A stretch of 64,000 bases of DNA from Mycolicibacterium sp. MU0050 (GCF_963378085.1 NZ_OY726395.1:806001-870000), one strand, 5' to 3'. Numbered from the stretch's first letter, positions 40,858-49,241 are shown. A program made the numbers and translations. The notes: generated by a model from the letters alone, not told the origin.

Positions 40858-42087
40858 TCATGCCTGGGCCGCCGGCTTCCAACCGAGTTCGGGCGCGATC
40901 TCCTCGGCGAACAGTCGCAGCCGTTCGGCGTCCAGGTCCGCGCCGTAGGTGCCCTCTCGGACCGACGGGAACAGCCCGATGGTCGGGAAGAAGTCGGTGA
41001 CAAAGCCCAGCAACGCCGGGTCGTCCCGGAGCTGCTGCACGATGTCCTTGGCGGAACCGGTCCGCGCCACGGTCTGGAGATACTCCTTCGGAGACAGCGC
41101 CCCCAGCTGCGGGAACCGAGGCGCGAGGCCCTCCTGCGTGGCCGCGACCTGCGCGCCGAGCGTCTCGGCGATGGCGTCGATGCTCTCACCGTGAAACGTG
41201 AAGCGCTGCGCTCCAATTCGTGCGTCGTCGAGACTGCCGTACAGCGCCAGCCATTCGTCGAGGAAGGCGACGATGAACCGGAGCTGATGGTGGATCACAT
41301 GATCGTGATAGGCGCCGATCATGAGCCCGTTGCCATTTCGCGCGATCTTGCGGGCCCGGTCCTCGCTGCTGGCCGTCTGCCAGAGCCTGCCCCTGAGCTC
41401 TGGCGTGCTGGGGAAGATGTGCTTGGGCTCGAGATCGGCCGCCGCCTGCTGGCCGGCGACCGAGTCCGACGAGGAAAGCTGTTGCGCCGACGAACGTCCC
41501 GGCGCGGCATCGGCGCCGTTGGCGTGGATATTCACCACCAGGGTGTAGTCCGAGAAGCTCCGGCGCTCCAAGAGGCTCTGCAGAATCTCGAGATTCCGGT
41601 CGAAGAACTCATGTCTTGCCGAGAAATCGATGCCAAAGGTGTTGAATGCCTGCAGGTCTCCGCGGGCACCGCCCAGGCCAACCTGGAGGCGGCCGCCGGA
41701 GATCTCGTCGAGCACCGCAAGATCCTCGGCGAGGCGGATCGGGTGCTCGAACGGCAGCGCGATCACCGCTGTGCCCAGATCGATCCTGGTGGTCCGCGCC
41801 GCGGCGGTCGCCAGTAGCACCAGCGGTGAGGGAACGCTGCCATCCTCGGGGCTGAAGTGGTGTTGCCCGATCCAGACACTGTCGTAACCGATCTCCTCGG
41901 CGGCCACGATCGCATCGACGAGTTCGGCGTAGGTGATCTTCGCCGGCCGGTCGGCGGGGCTGGGAACCTGGGTGAAGAAGCCCAGTTTGAACTGCTTGCC
42001 GGGCTGGCGCAGCTGGTCTGCGCGCTGGTGAAGCTGCTCGTCGGAGAGCTGCGTCTGCTTGTTGGTCGTCTGCACTGATTCAGGCAT
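40858..42087 (-). CDS. Luciferase-like (LLM) flavin monooxygenase
   Basis: This 409-residue bacterial luciferase-like protein has a TIM-barrel pattern: FKLGFFTQVPSP, AAEEIGYDSVWIGQHHF, GTAVIALPFEHPIRLAEDLA, and VLDEISGGRLQVGLGGARGD. The start at 42087 (MPESVQTT) overlaps the upstream cysteine-synthase-like gene by 8 bp, so the two are coupled. LLM enzymes use FMNH2 or F420; several cleave methyl-sulfur compounds and release formaldehyde. Which cofactor and substrate apply here is not visible. Confidence 0.82.
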   Translation of the reverse strand: MPESVQTTNKQTQLSDEQLHQRADQLRQPGKQFKLGFFTQVPSPADRPAKITYAELVDAIVAAEEIGYDSVWIGQHHFSPEDGSVPSPLVLLATAAARTTRIDLGTAVIALPFEHPIRLAEDLAVLDEISGGRLQVGLGGARGDLQAFNTFGIDFSARHEFFDRNLEILQSLLERRSFSDYTLVVNIHANGADAAPGRSSAQQLSSSDSVAGQQAAADLEPKHIFPSTPELRGRLWQTASSEDRARKIARNGNGLMIGAYHDHVIHHQLRFIVAFLDEWLALYGSLDDARIGAQRFTFHGESIDAIAETLGAQVAATQEGLAPRFPQLGALSPKEYLQTVARTGSAKDIVQQLRDDPALLGFVTDFFPTIGLFPSVREGTYGADLDAERLRLFAEEIAPELGWKPAAQA

Positions 42088-43060
42088 GGGTGCGAAGGGC
42101 TCCGTCCTCGTCGAAGGTTTCCTGGAACAGGTAGCTGGAGATGTAGCGATCGGCGGAATCCGGAACCAGCGCAACGATGGTGCGCAGGGACGGATCCTGG
42201 CGCGCGGCGACCTTGCGGGCGGCGGCTACCGCGGCGCCCCCGCTGACGCCGGCGGGGATTCCCGCGTATCTGGCCAGATCCCGGGCCGTGGCTGCCGCGT
42301 CGTCTTCGGTGATCCGGAGAATTTCGTCGACTACGTCGTCCTCGAAGTTCGGGCTCTTGAAGTTGGGGCCCAACCCGTACAGCTTGTGGGGATTGAAGTT
42401 CTCGCCGCTGAGCACCGCGGAATTGTCGGGTTCGACCGCGAAGATCTTGATGTTCGGGTTCTTCTCCTTCAGGATCGAACCGACGCCGCTGACCGTTCCG
42501 CCCGAGCCGACACCGAGCACCACGGCGTCGACGTCCCCGGCGGTGTCGTCCCAGATCTCTCGCCCCGTCGTCTCCCGGTGCACTTCCCGATTGACGGGAA
42601 TAGTGAACTGGTTCAAGAAGAATGCGCCCGGAGTGCGGGTGGCGATGCGTTCGGCCTCCTCCAGGGACCCCCGGACGCCGTCGGCTGCCGGTGTGAGCAC
42701 CAGCTCGGCACCGAGGTTCTGGATGACGACCTTTCGCTCGTAGCTGGTGTCCTCATAGATGACGATCACCACGCGATAGCCGCGGCTGGCGCCGGCGGCC
42801 GCCAGGCCGATGCCGAGGTTTCCGCTGCTCGCCGCGACGATGGTGCCACCCGGGGCCAGCTGACCGGTGCGCTCTGCGTAGTTGATTGCGCCGACGGAGA
42901 GTCGGTCCTTCACGCTCGCGGTGGGGTTGTAGTACTCGAGCTTGAGCAGCAGCTCCGCGTTGTCGACCGCGAGCTGATTGGTCAGACGGACCAGGGGCGT
43001 GTTCCCCACCGTCTGGGTCACGTTGTCGTAGATGCGTTTTGGGCCAGTCACCAGTGTCAT
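42080..43060 (-). CDS. Cysteine synthase-like PLP enzyme
   Basis: This 326-residue fold-type II PLP enzyme has the Schiff-base lysine in TASVKDRLSVG, the phosphate loop GVGSGGTVSGVG, and the GVSGGAAV segment. The asparagine loop reads VAASSGNLGIGLA, where O-acetylserine sulfhydrylases usually have a TSGNTG motif, so its amino-acid substrate may differ. The ATG at 43060 starts MTLVTGPKRI. It is the first gene of the group leading to the LLM enzyme. Cysteine synthase, cystathionine beta-synthase-like or diaminopropionate-forming activities are all possible. Confidence 0.8.
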   Translation of the reverse strand: MTLVTGPKRIYDNVTQTVGNTPLVRLTNQLAVDNAELLLKLEYYNPTASVKDRLSVGAINYAERTGQLAPGGTIVAASSGNLGIGLAAAGASRGYRVVIVIYEDTSYERKVVIQNLGAELVLTPAADGVRGSLEEAERIATRTPGAFFLNQFTIPVNREVHRETTGREIWDDTAGDVDAVVLGVGSGGTVSGVGSILKEKNPNIKIFAVEPDNSAVLSGENFNPHKLYGLGPNFKSPNFEDDVVDEILRITEDDAAATARDLARYAGIPAGVSGGAAVAAARKVAARQDPSLRTIVALVPDSADRYISSYLFQETFDEDGALRTHA

Positions 43061-43406
43061 TCCATGTCTTCGAAGGGGGCAGAAATCGCACCGTTGTCAC
43101 GGATGCGCAGCGGCCGGCGCGGGGGCCGGGAGAAAACGCGCTCGGGGAAGGCGTCAGCAGATCAGCGCTGTCGCGGCGTTGTCGCAAGGGCGACAGTCCG
43201 CGGTCACCACAGTCCTGCCTTCATCGGGTGAGCCTTCGTTCTAAGCGTCGTGGGAGAAATGGGCCGTGGGCCGGAAGAGAAGCTAACAGCGGGTATTGGG
43301 GCGTCGGAATAGATAAATGCACGCCGAATTTAAGGACGAAGCACGCGTCCGGTCGGGCCGCCGGAATTCTCAGCGCATGCTCAGCCTGCAGAGGCAATAG
43401 TGAGTC
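43061..43406. other. Intergenic region between divergent cysteine-synthase-like and PAP2 genes
   Basis: This 346-bp region contains no credible gene. It carries the 17-bp box at 43222-43238 that recurs upstream of the RuMP operon, an AT-richer stretch near 43300-43335 (GAATAGATAAATGC, GAATTTAAGG) that may hold promoter elements, and a GC-rich inverted segment near 43105-43130. No riboswitch was recognised. Confidence 0.6.
43222..43238 (+). promoter_or_regulatory. Shared box copy A
   Basis: CATCGGGTGAGCCTTCG lies 162 bp upstream of the cysteine-synthase-like start (43060) and 169 bp upstream of the PAP2 start. It matches the copy at 47878-47894 in 16 of 17 positions, although the flanks differ. 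It may be a binding site for a shared regulator. Confidence 0.5.
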
Positions 43407-44219
43407 ATGCATGGTGTTCCACCCGCAGTATTCAAGGTGGTCGAGGATGCATTGTTCGGCCCGGCCGGGGCGCCGACGTTGATGGCGGTACTGACGGCCA
43501 CCAGTTTCCTGCTCAGCGCCCAGATCCAACAGTGGAACGAGCGCCGTAACGTGGCCGTGGCGCTGCGGATGGCGGGGCTGCTCACGCTGCTCGGCACGGT
43601 GGTTGTCAACATGCACAGACCCGGTTGGCTGCAGGCGGTCGACAGGGTGACCGCGTCGTGGATGGCGGGGCACCGATCCGAGAACTTGAACCTGGTTGCG
43701 TCGACGGTCGGTGATGTGAGCAGCCCGGGTGTTGTCGCCCTCGGTGCGCTGACCGCTGCGATGCTGCTCTCCTGGCGGGCCCGGTCGGTGCTTCCGGGTT
43801 TGGTCGTGCTGGCCACGGTGGCACTCGCCGGGCTGGTAACCGTCGCGCTCCGAACAGTGCTGACCCGCCCGCACCCGCCGCCGGCACTGCAGATGACGGC
43901 GGAACCCGGCGGCTGGCTTCCGCCCGGCCACGTCGCCGTCGGTGTGGCCCTGGTGGGCATTGTGGCTGTCTGCGGCCTGACCAGGGGGCGCCGCAGCGCT
44001 CGGCTGGGGGTGACGGTCGCGGTGTGCGCGGCGGTCGTAGGCATGGTCGTCGCGCCGGTGTATCTGGGGCAGCGCTGGCTCAGCGACGACATCGCCGGGG
44101 CATTGCTCGGGGCGGCGGTGGTGTATCTCGGCGCTGTGGTGTGGATCGCCGCGCTGCCGAGCCGGTCGACCCTGCGACGAGTCCTCAGCTACCGAGGGCC
44201 GCGAAAACGTCTGCCCTAG
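43407..44219 (+). CDS. PAP2-like membrane phosphatase family protein, altered active site
   Basis: This 270-residue membrane protein has about six spans and PAP2 features: a motif-1-like LRTVLTRPHPPP, PPGH (usually PSGH; His175), and YLGQRWLSDDIAG as motif 3. In motif 3 the usual nucleophilic His position is Arg223, and the Arg expected six residues earlier is Pro217, so phosphatase activity is doubtful. Its stop codon overlaps that of the convergent esterase gene. It may be a degenerate or non-phosphatase member. Confidence 0.75.
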   Translation: MHGVPPAVFKVVEDALFGPAGAPTLMAVLTATSFLLSAQIQQWNERRNVAVALRMAGLLTLLGTVVVNMHRPGWLQAVDRVTASWMAGHRSENLNLVASTVGDVSSPGVVALGALTAAMLLSWRARSVLPGLVVLATVALAGLVTVALRTVLTRPHPPPALQMTAEPGGWLPPGHVAVGVALVGIVAVCGLTRGRRSARLGVTVAVCAAVVGMVVAPVYLGQRWLSDDIAGALLGAAVVYLGAVVWIAALPSRSTLRRVLSYRGPRKRLP

Positions 44220-45520
44220 ACAAGATTCAATTGGTGGGCCAGCCACGGGAGTTCACGGCCGAGCCCTGCGGAGAACACCCGCCAATCATGCGCGCCGGGA
44301 AGCTCGAGATAGTGGGTGTTCATTCCGGCTGCCTGGGTCGCGGCATACACCGCGCGAGAATCGCCGACGGTGTCGCTGTCACCGGCGCCCACGACGATCG
44401 CCCCAGCGCTGCCCGGGTAGCGGTGACTGCGTAGCAGGTCCAGCGGATTCACCCGAATGAAGGGCGCGGGATCGCCGCTGAAAGTCTCGGCCAGGGTTTT
44501 CTGGCGATCGCCCAGGCCCGGTTCGGCCGCACCGGAGATGTCCAGAAAGGTGGGGTACACGTCGGGATGATTGGTCGCCAGCTGCAGCGCACAGGTGCCG
44601 CCATAGGACAGGCCCCCTACGGCCCAACTGTGCGGATCGGTATCGACGGTGAGATAAGTCCTGATCCACGCGGGCACGTCTCGCGACAGGTAGCTGTCGG
44701 CGTTGCCGCGGCGTGAATCCAGGCAGAGCGGATCGCCGAACTCGCTGCCCGTCCCGTCGGGTACCACCACCACCGGGGCCAGGCCGGCATGGGCTGCGGC
44801 GAAGGAATCCATGGTTCCCACAAGGTTTCCGGCGGTCAGCCAATCCGACGGCGTCCCGGGCTGGCCCGCGATCAGCACCAACACCGGAAGCTGGGGCCGT
44901 GGATCGGCGAAATAGGCCGGTGGCAAATAGATCTCGGCGTTGCGTGCCGAGAAGCCCGATACCGGCGACGGAATCGGCGCTGACGCAGCCTTGCCCCGCG
45001 CGGGAAGCTGCGGTGGAACAGCCCAGCGCGATGCCACCGGATCGGCATCGGCCATCACCCGCACCGACGCGTCGTCGCGGGGGAGTGGGACTTGATCGAA
45101 CTGGCCGGTCCCCAACGCATCGGCCGCGGTCGGATAGACGCCGAACACCGCGTTGACTTGATTGGCGCAGGCCGCCACGACCACTGCGGCCGCGACCAGG
45201 CCGGCAAGGGTGCGCGGTAAACGCCGGTCGGACACCACCGGGACGATCGCGGCGCTGATCGCCAGCATGGCCATGCCGATCCACACATAGACCGCTGCCT
45301 GCGAATCGTCCGGGATCAGCAGCCACACATTGCGCGCCAAATACGTGACAACCACCGTCGCGGTCGCCGATACCGCGAGGCATCCCGCCACGACCCGGAT
45401 TCGGGAGTGCTGCGATGTGCCGGACCACCACAACCTCCACACCAGCACAGCCGTAGCCGCGATCGCGGCGCCATGCAGCACAACGGGCAACCAACCGGAC
45501 AGCAACGGCCAACTCAGCAC
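44216..45520 (-). CDS. Membrane-anchored esterase (alpha/beta hydrolase)
   Basis: This protein of about 434 residues has an N-terminal four-span membrane region (about 1-135) and a C-terminal esterase domain of the Ag85/esterase D type: VLVLIAGQPGTPSDWL, nucleophile Ser in VGGLSYGGTCALQ, and His in LPGAHDWRVF. The GTG at 45520 has GGGAG 9 bp upstream; longer starts at 45565 or 45577 are possible. It follows gnd on the same strand with a 90-bp gap. It may be a mycolyltransferase-like or lipid esterase of the envelope. Confidence 0.78.
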   Translation of the reverse strand: MLSWPLLSGWLPVVLHGAAIAATAVLVWRLWWSGTSQHSRIRVVAGCLAVSATATVVVTYLARNVWLLIPDDSQAAVYVWIGMAMLAISAAIVPVVSDRRLPRTLAGLVAAAVVVAACANQVNAVFGVYPTAADALGTGQFDQVPLPRDDASVRVMADADPVASRWAVPPQLPARGKAASAPIPSPVSGFSARNAEIYLPPAYFADPRPQLPVLVLIAGQPGTPSDWLTAGNLVGTMDSFAAAHAGLAPVVVVPDGTGSEFGDPLCLDSRRGNADSYLSRDVPAWIRTYLTVDTDPHSWAVGGLSYGGTCALQLATNHPDVYPTFLDISGAAEPGLGDRQKTLAETFSGDPAPFIRVNPLDLLRSHRYPGSAGAIVVGAGDSDTVGDSRAVYAATQAAGMNTHYLELPGAHDWRVFSAGLGRELPWLAHQLNLV

Positions 45521-45610
45521 AATTCGTGACTCCCAGCTCAATTCGCAGGCTGGTAACCAGTGCACTCCACCATCCAACGAGGCGCCTGTGGAGGCACTGA
45601 AGATTTCCTG

Positions 45611-46513
45611 TTAGCGCTGGTCGGCCGCGGGCACGGCGGGTTCCACCGCGTGGCCGCCAAACTGCCTCCGTAGTGCCGACACGGCCTTCATCGTCGGGGA
45701 GTCGGACTGACGCGACGCGAACCGGGCGAACAGCGCCGCCGAGATCACGGGAACCGGTACCGCATGCGCGATCGCTTCCTCAACCGACCACCGGCCTTCC
45801 CCGGAGTCCTCGGTGTACCCGGTGAGCGAGGCAAGCTCGGGGTCCCCCGAGAGGGCGTCGACCAGCAGGTCGAGCAGCCACGACCGCACCACGGTGCCAG
45901 CCGTCCAGGCCTGCAGTACGGCGCCGGGATCTGCGATGGAATCCTCAGCGAGGAGAAGCTCGTAGCCTTCGGCGTAGGCATGCATGAGTCCGTACTCGAT
46001 ACCGTTGTGCACCATCTTGGCGTAGTGGCCTGCGCCCACCGGGCCGGCATGGACAAAGGAATTGGCGCGTGGCCCCGGTGGGCGCAGCGCGTCGAAGACC
46101 GGAGCGAGGAACTCGATATCGGTGGGGTTCCCGCCGACCATGAGGGCGTAACCGTTGTCGCGTCCCCAGACCCCGCCGGAGACACCGCAGTCCACGAACC
46201 GGACTCCCCGGGCGCCGAGCAGTGCGGCGTTGACCGGGTCGTCGGTGTAGCGCGAATTGCCGCCGTCGACAACCAGATCGCCGGGCTGGAGCCGTTCGGC
46301 GAGCCCGGCGATCACGCTGCGAGTGACCTCCCCGGCAGGCACCATCAGCCACACGATGCGTGGAGGTGACAATGCCGCGACCAGTTCACCGAGTGTGGCG
46401 ACGTCGGAAGCCTCGGATCCGGGGTCGTAGCCGATGGCGTCGTGACCGTGTTCACGGAGTCGCTCGCGCATGTTGGCGCCCATCCGGCCCAGTCCGACGA
46501 GTCCGAGTTGCAT
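45611..46513 (-). CDS. gnd: 6-phosphogluconate dehydrogenase (decarboxylating)
   Basis: This 300-residue short-form enzyme begins MQLGLVGLGRMGANM with the NAD(P) loop. It contains VVDGGNSRYTDD, the signature CGVSGGVWGRDNGYALMVGG, and the catalytic Lys in YAKMVHNGIEYG. It converts 6-phosphogluconate to ribulose 5-phosphate, the formaldehyde acceptor of hexulose-phosphate synthase, so its place in this operon closes a RuMP cycle. The ATG at 46513 is chosen on the conserved N-terminus; a TTG at 46537 is less likely. hxlA ends 49 bp upstream. Confidence 0.9.
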   Translation of the reverse strand: MQLGLVGLGRMGANMRERLREHGHDAIGYDPGSEASDVATLGELVAALSPPRIVWLMVPAGEVTRSVIAGLAERLQPGDLVVDGGNSRYTDDPVNAALLGARGVRFVDCGVSGGVWGRDNGYALMVGGNPTDIEFLAPVFDALRPPGPRANSFVHAGPVGAGHYAKMVHNGIEYGLMHAYAEGYELLLAEDSIADPGAVLQAWTAGTVVRSWLLDLLVDALSGDPELASLTGYTEDSGEGRWSVEEAIAHAVPVPVISAALFARFASRQSDSPTMKAVSALRRQFGGHAVEPAVPAADQR

Positions 46514-46562
46514 AGCCTCACCAATCCGTGCGGTCAACTGTGTAGGGGAGTGCCGACGGCCG

Positions 46563-47189
46563 TCAGCCGAGGGCGGATTTGAGCGCCTTGGCAGCCGCGG
46601 CGGGATCCTCGGCGCCGTAGATCGCGCCGCCGGCCACGGCGACTTCCGCGCCGGCGTCGCGTACCGCGGCGATGGTGTCCACCTTCACGCCGCCCGCGAT
46701 CGAGAACGGGACGCCCGCCTCCCTGCCGTCCTCGAGCAGGGTGTTGATCGAGTAGCCGGGTTGCGCCTGCTCGTCCAGGCCGGCATGGATCTCGACGAAT
46801 GCCACACCGAGTTTGGTGATCTCCCGGGCGCGTTCGACGCGATTGTCGACGCCGATCAAGTCCGCCACGACCCGCTTTCCGTGCTTTTCGCCGGCTTCGA
46901 CGGCCCCCTTGATGGTGGCGTCGCTCGCAGCGCCCATGACGGTGACCAGATCGGCCCCGGCGGCGAAAGCCAGGTCCGCTTCCAGGAATCCGGCGTCAGC
47001 GGTCTTGAGGTCGGCGAAGACCTCCTTGTCGGGATGAGCGGCCTTGACCGCGCTGATCACGCCGAGGCCCGCGCTCTTGATCAGCGGGGTGCCGAGTTCG
47101 ATGATGTCGACATAGGGCGCAACTTTGTTGGTCAGTGCCAGCGCGTCTGCGGTGGAGAGCAGATCGACGGCAACTTGCAGTTTTGTCAT
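46563..47189 (-). CDS. hxlA: 3-hexulose-6-phosphate synthase (RuMP pathway)
   Basis: This 208-residue TIM-barrel enzyme of the OMP decarboxylase superfamily has the catalytic DLKTADAGFLEADLAF motif, VTVMGAASDATIKGAVE, VDLL near the N-terminus and a phosphate site VAGGAIYGAEDP. It condenses formaldehyde with ribulose 5-phosphate to D-arabino-3-hexulose 6-phosphate (RmpA in M. gastri). It lies 42 bp downstream of hxlB and upstream of gnd, in one operon. Confidence 0.94.
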   Translation of the reverse strand: MTKLQVAVDLLSTADALALTNKVAPYVDIIELGTPLIKSAGLGVISAVKAAHPDKEVFADLKTADAGFLEADLAFAAGADLVTVMGAASDATIKGAVEAGEKHGKRVVADLIGVDNRVERAREITKLGVAFVEIHAGLDEQAQPGYSINTLLEDGREAGVPFSIAGGVKVDTIAAVRDAGAEVAVAGGAIYGAEDPAAAAKALKSALG

Positions 47190-47231
47190 GAGATTTCTCC
47201 TGTTGTGTTGTGCGGTGGTTTATTTCGATGG

Positions 47232-47810
47232 TCAGCCGATGTTCGCGTGTCGACGCCACAACCTCTCAGCCGTCTGATTCGTTTGGTTCCAAAGGGATTG
47301 GAACAGCGCGTCGAAGCCCAGCAACACCGACTGCTCGAATAGGCTGCCCGCGTACTGGCTTGTCACCGATCCGGTGTGGTCTTGTTTGTCGGCGGCCGGC
47401 AAGACGAGCACCTCATCCGCCCGTTGCGCAAGGGGCGAACTCCGGGCCGTCGTGACAACCAGCACCGTTGCGCCGACGTTCTTCGCGGTGTCAGCGGCGG
47501 CCACCGCCGATGCCGTTGTCCCGGAACCGGACACCGCGATCAACAGGTCACCCTCCCCGACGGCCGGGGCGGTGACCTCGCCCGCGACGTGTACGCGGAG
47601 GCCGAGGTGCATCAGGCGCATCGCGGCCATCTGGATGGCCAGTCCGCTGCGGCCACTGCCGATGGCGAACACTGACCGCGCGGAGGTGATGAGGGTGCCT
47701 GCACGGTCCCAGGCCTCATCGGAGATGGCGTCGAGCAATCGCGAGTTCTCCTCGATCACGATCTGCCGGCCAACTTTGAACGGTGTTGGTGGTGCTGTCG
47801 CGGTGGTCAT
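47232..47810 (-). CDS. hxlB: 6-phospho-3-hexuloisomerase (RuMP pathway)
   Basis: This 192-residue SIS-domain isomerase (RmpB-type) has FAIGSGRSGLAIQMAAMRLM, LLIAVSGSGTTASAV, and SVTSQYAGSLFEQSVLLG. It converts hexulose 6-phosphate to fructose 6-phosphate. It is the first gene of the operon hxlB-hxlA-gnd. The promoter region is shared with the divergent LuxR-type regulator and contains the box at 47878-47894. Confidence 0.93.
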   Translation of the reverse strand: MTTATAPPTPFKVGRQIVIEENSRLLDAISDEAWDRAGTLITSARSVFAIGSGRSGLAIQMAAMRLMHLGLRVHVAGEVTAPAVGEGDLLIAVSGSGTTASAVAAADTAKNVGATVLVVTTARSSPLAQRADEVLVLPAADKQDHTGSVTSQYAGSLFEQSVLLGFDALFQSLWNQTNQTAERLWRRHANIG

Positions 47811-47877
47811 CGATGCTCCTGGGGTAGCTGAGTTCTGCTGACCAGCTTGCAGTTGCGGAGGCTGGAAGACACCCCGC

Positions 47878-47894
47878 CATCGGGTGAGTCTTCG
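47878..47894 (+). promoter_or_regulatory. Shared box copy B
   Basis: CATCGGGTGAGTCTTCG lies 68 bp upstream of the hxlB start and 52 bp upstream of the regulator GTG at 47946. It differs from the copy at 43222-43238 at one position. A location between the divergent operon and regulator is expected for a regulator-binding site. Confidence 0.55.
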
Positions 47895-47907
47895 CTAGCC
47901 TCTCGGC

Positions 47908-47931
47908 CATTTCCGTTCGGCAGCCGAAATG
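47908..47931. promoter_or_regulatory. Inverted repeat before the LuxR-type regulator
   Basis: Arms CATTTC and GAAATG are separated by 12 bp (CGTTCGGCAGCC). The element ends 3 bp before a TACCGT hexamer (47934-47939) that fits a -10 box with its last T 7 bp before the GTG at 47946, consistent with a leaderless transcript. The repeat could be an autoregulatory operator. Confidence 0.45.
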
Positions 47932-47945
47932 CCTACCGTGTAGCG

Positions 47946-49241
47946 GTGGGCAGCTACACCGAGGTCCCAGTAGGTCGGCTTTCTCCGCAGGCTCTGGCCT
48001 GTCTTCGCGAGGTGGTCGACGGTCCGTTGCCCGATATCGCGGCGCGCCTGTCCCGATTGCTCGCCGAATCATGGCCGCACGAAGCCCTGGTGATCTTCAC
48101 CCGGGAATGTACCGGCCGTCCGAGAAAGGTCGCCGGCAAGGACGACATCGTCGACCGGGTCACCATCGATGAATTGGCCGACCTCAAACGGTCGGTGGAA
48201 CCGGGCGGCGTGGCCGCAGGGCTTCGGCTTTTTGCCGGTGTGCAACAATACATCTGGGTGGTGCGCGACGTCAACGGCGTGCTTTTGGTGATCGTCCCGA
48301 AACGGCGCGGTGCGCAGACCGTCGACCTCGGCCCGATTGCCGCGGTGTTCGGTATCGTCGCGACGTCGATCCAGCAGCAGGTGACCCAGGCGAGCCCGGA
48401 CTACCTGGCCGAGTCACGTGCGGCTTCGGCCGAACGCGCTCGAATCATCACCGAACTCACCGAGATTCACGATGCGACGTTGTCGTCGATCCTGGCCACT
48501 CTGCGTTCCAACGACCTCGATGATCGGCGTTCACGCATCACCGCCAGTGAGACGGCTTCGGCCGCATTGATCGAGCTGCGAACCAAAGGGGCGATGGATC
48601 GTGCGCTGTCCGAGGAGGCCGTCACTACAGCGTTCGCCCGGTTGCAGGGTGAGCTGCGGTCGATTCTGCGGCACCGCGACATCGACGTCGACTACGTCGA
48701 GCCACCGGCGGACGGCCGCCCGCTACCCGGTGAGATCGCCCACGCTGCTCGGGCCATGGTTCGTGCGGTCGTGCTCACCCTCAGCGCACAGACGGTGGTC
48801 ACGCGCATCCGGATCGCTTGGGACTGCGACGGATCCAACCTGGCCATCGAAGTCCGCGACCAGGGGCCGGGCACGATCGACTGCAACGCACTATCGCGCC
48901 AGTTGTCCGGTCGGGTGCAGACTCTCAACGGACAGATGGACATCGAATCCATTGCCGGCTGGGGCAGCCGAATCGTTCTGCGGGTGCCGTTGGATCCACC
49001 GGTATCTCGGTCCGATGACCACATCTTCTCCAGTTTGAACCCTCGCGAGCTCGCGGTGCTGTCTCAACTGGCCGACGGTGCGAGGAACAAGGCGATCGCC
49101 GCAGAACTCGGCATTGCCGAAAGTACCGTCAAATTCCATGTCGCCAGTGTGTTGCGCAAGCTCGGTGCCGAGAATCGTGGTGTGGCAGGGGCGATGGCGG
49201 TCCGTGCGGGAATCGTGGGGTCAGCCCCGCAGCGTCGCTGA
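47946..49241 (+). CDS. LuxR-type regulator with sensor-kinase-like core
   Basis: This 431-residue protein has an N-terminal GAF-like sensory part (about 10-150), a HisKA_3-like helix with His175 (ERARIITELTEIHDATLSSI), an HATPase-like segment (IEVRDQGPGTI near 310), and a C-terminal LuxR HTH (LNPRELAVLSQLADGARNKA, AAELGIAESTVKFHV). The HATPase lacks a recognisable N-box Asn, so kinase activity is doubtful. The GTG at 47946 with a leaderless -10 is preferred over the longer frame from 47847. It is divergent from the RuMP operon, its probable target. Confidence 0.78.
   Translation: MGSYTEVPVGRLSPQALACLREVVDGPLPDIAARLSRLLAESWPHEALVIFTRECTGRPRKVAGKDDIVDRVTIDELADLKRSVEPGGVAAGLRLFAGVQQYIWVVRDVNGVLLVIVPKRRGAQTVDLGPIAAVFGIVATSIQQQVTQASPDYLAESRAASAERARIITELTEIHDATLSSILATLRSNDLDDRRSRITASETASAALIELRTKGAMDRALSEEAVTTAFARLQGELRSILRHRDIDVDYVEPPADGRPLPGEIAHAARAMVRAVVLTLSAQTVVTRIRIAWDCDGSNLAIEVRDQGPGTIDCNALSRQLSGRVQTLNGQMDIESIAGWGSRIVLRVPLDPPVSRSDDHIFSSLNPRELAVLSQLADGARNKAIAAELGIAESTVKFHVASVLRKLGAENRGVAGAMAVRAGIVGSAPQRR

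Noticed and set aside
43061..43406. SAM or other sulfur riboswitch upstream of the cysteine-synthase-like gene
   Set aside because: I looked for a conserved multi-helix leader and saw only generic GC-rich inverted segments.
47847..47945. Upstream extension of the LuxR-type regulator
   Set aside because: The frame is open, but the extension spans the shared box, the inverted repeat and a -10 hexamer, and the GTG at 47946 fits a leaderless start.
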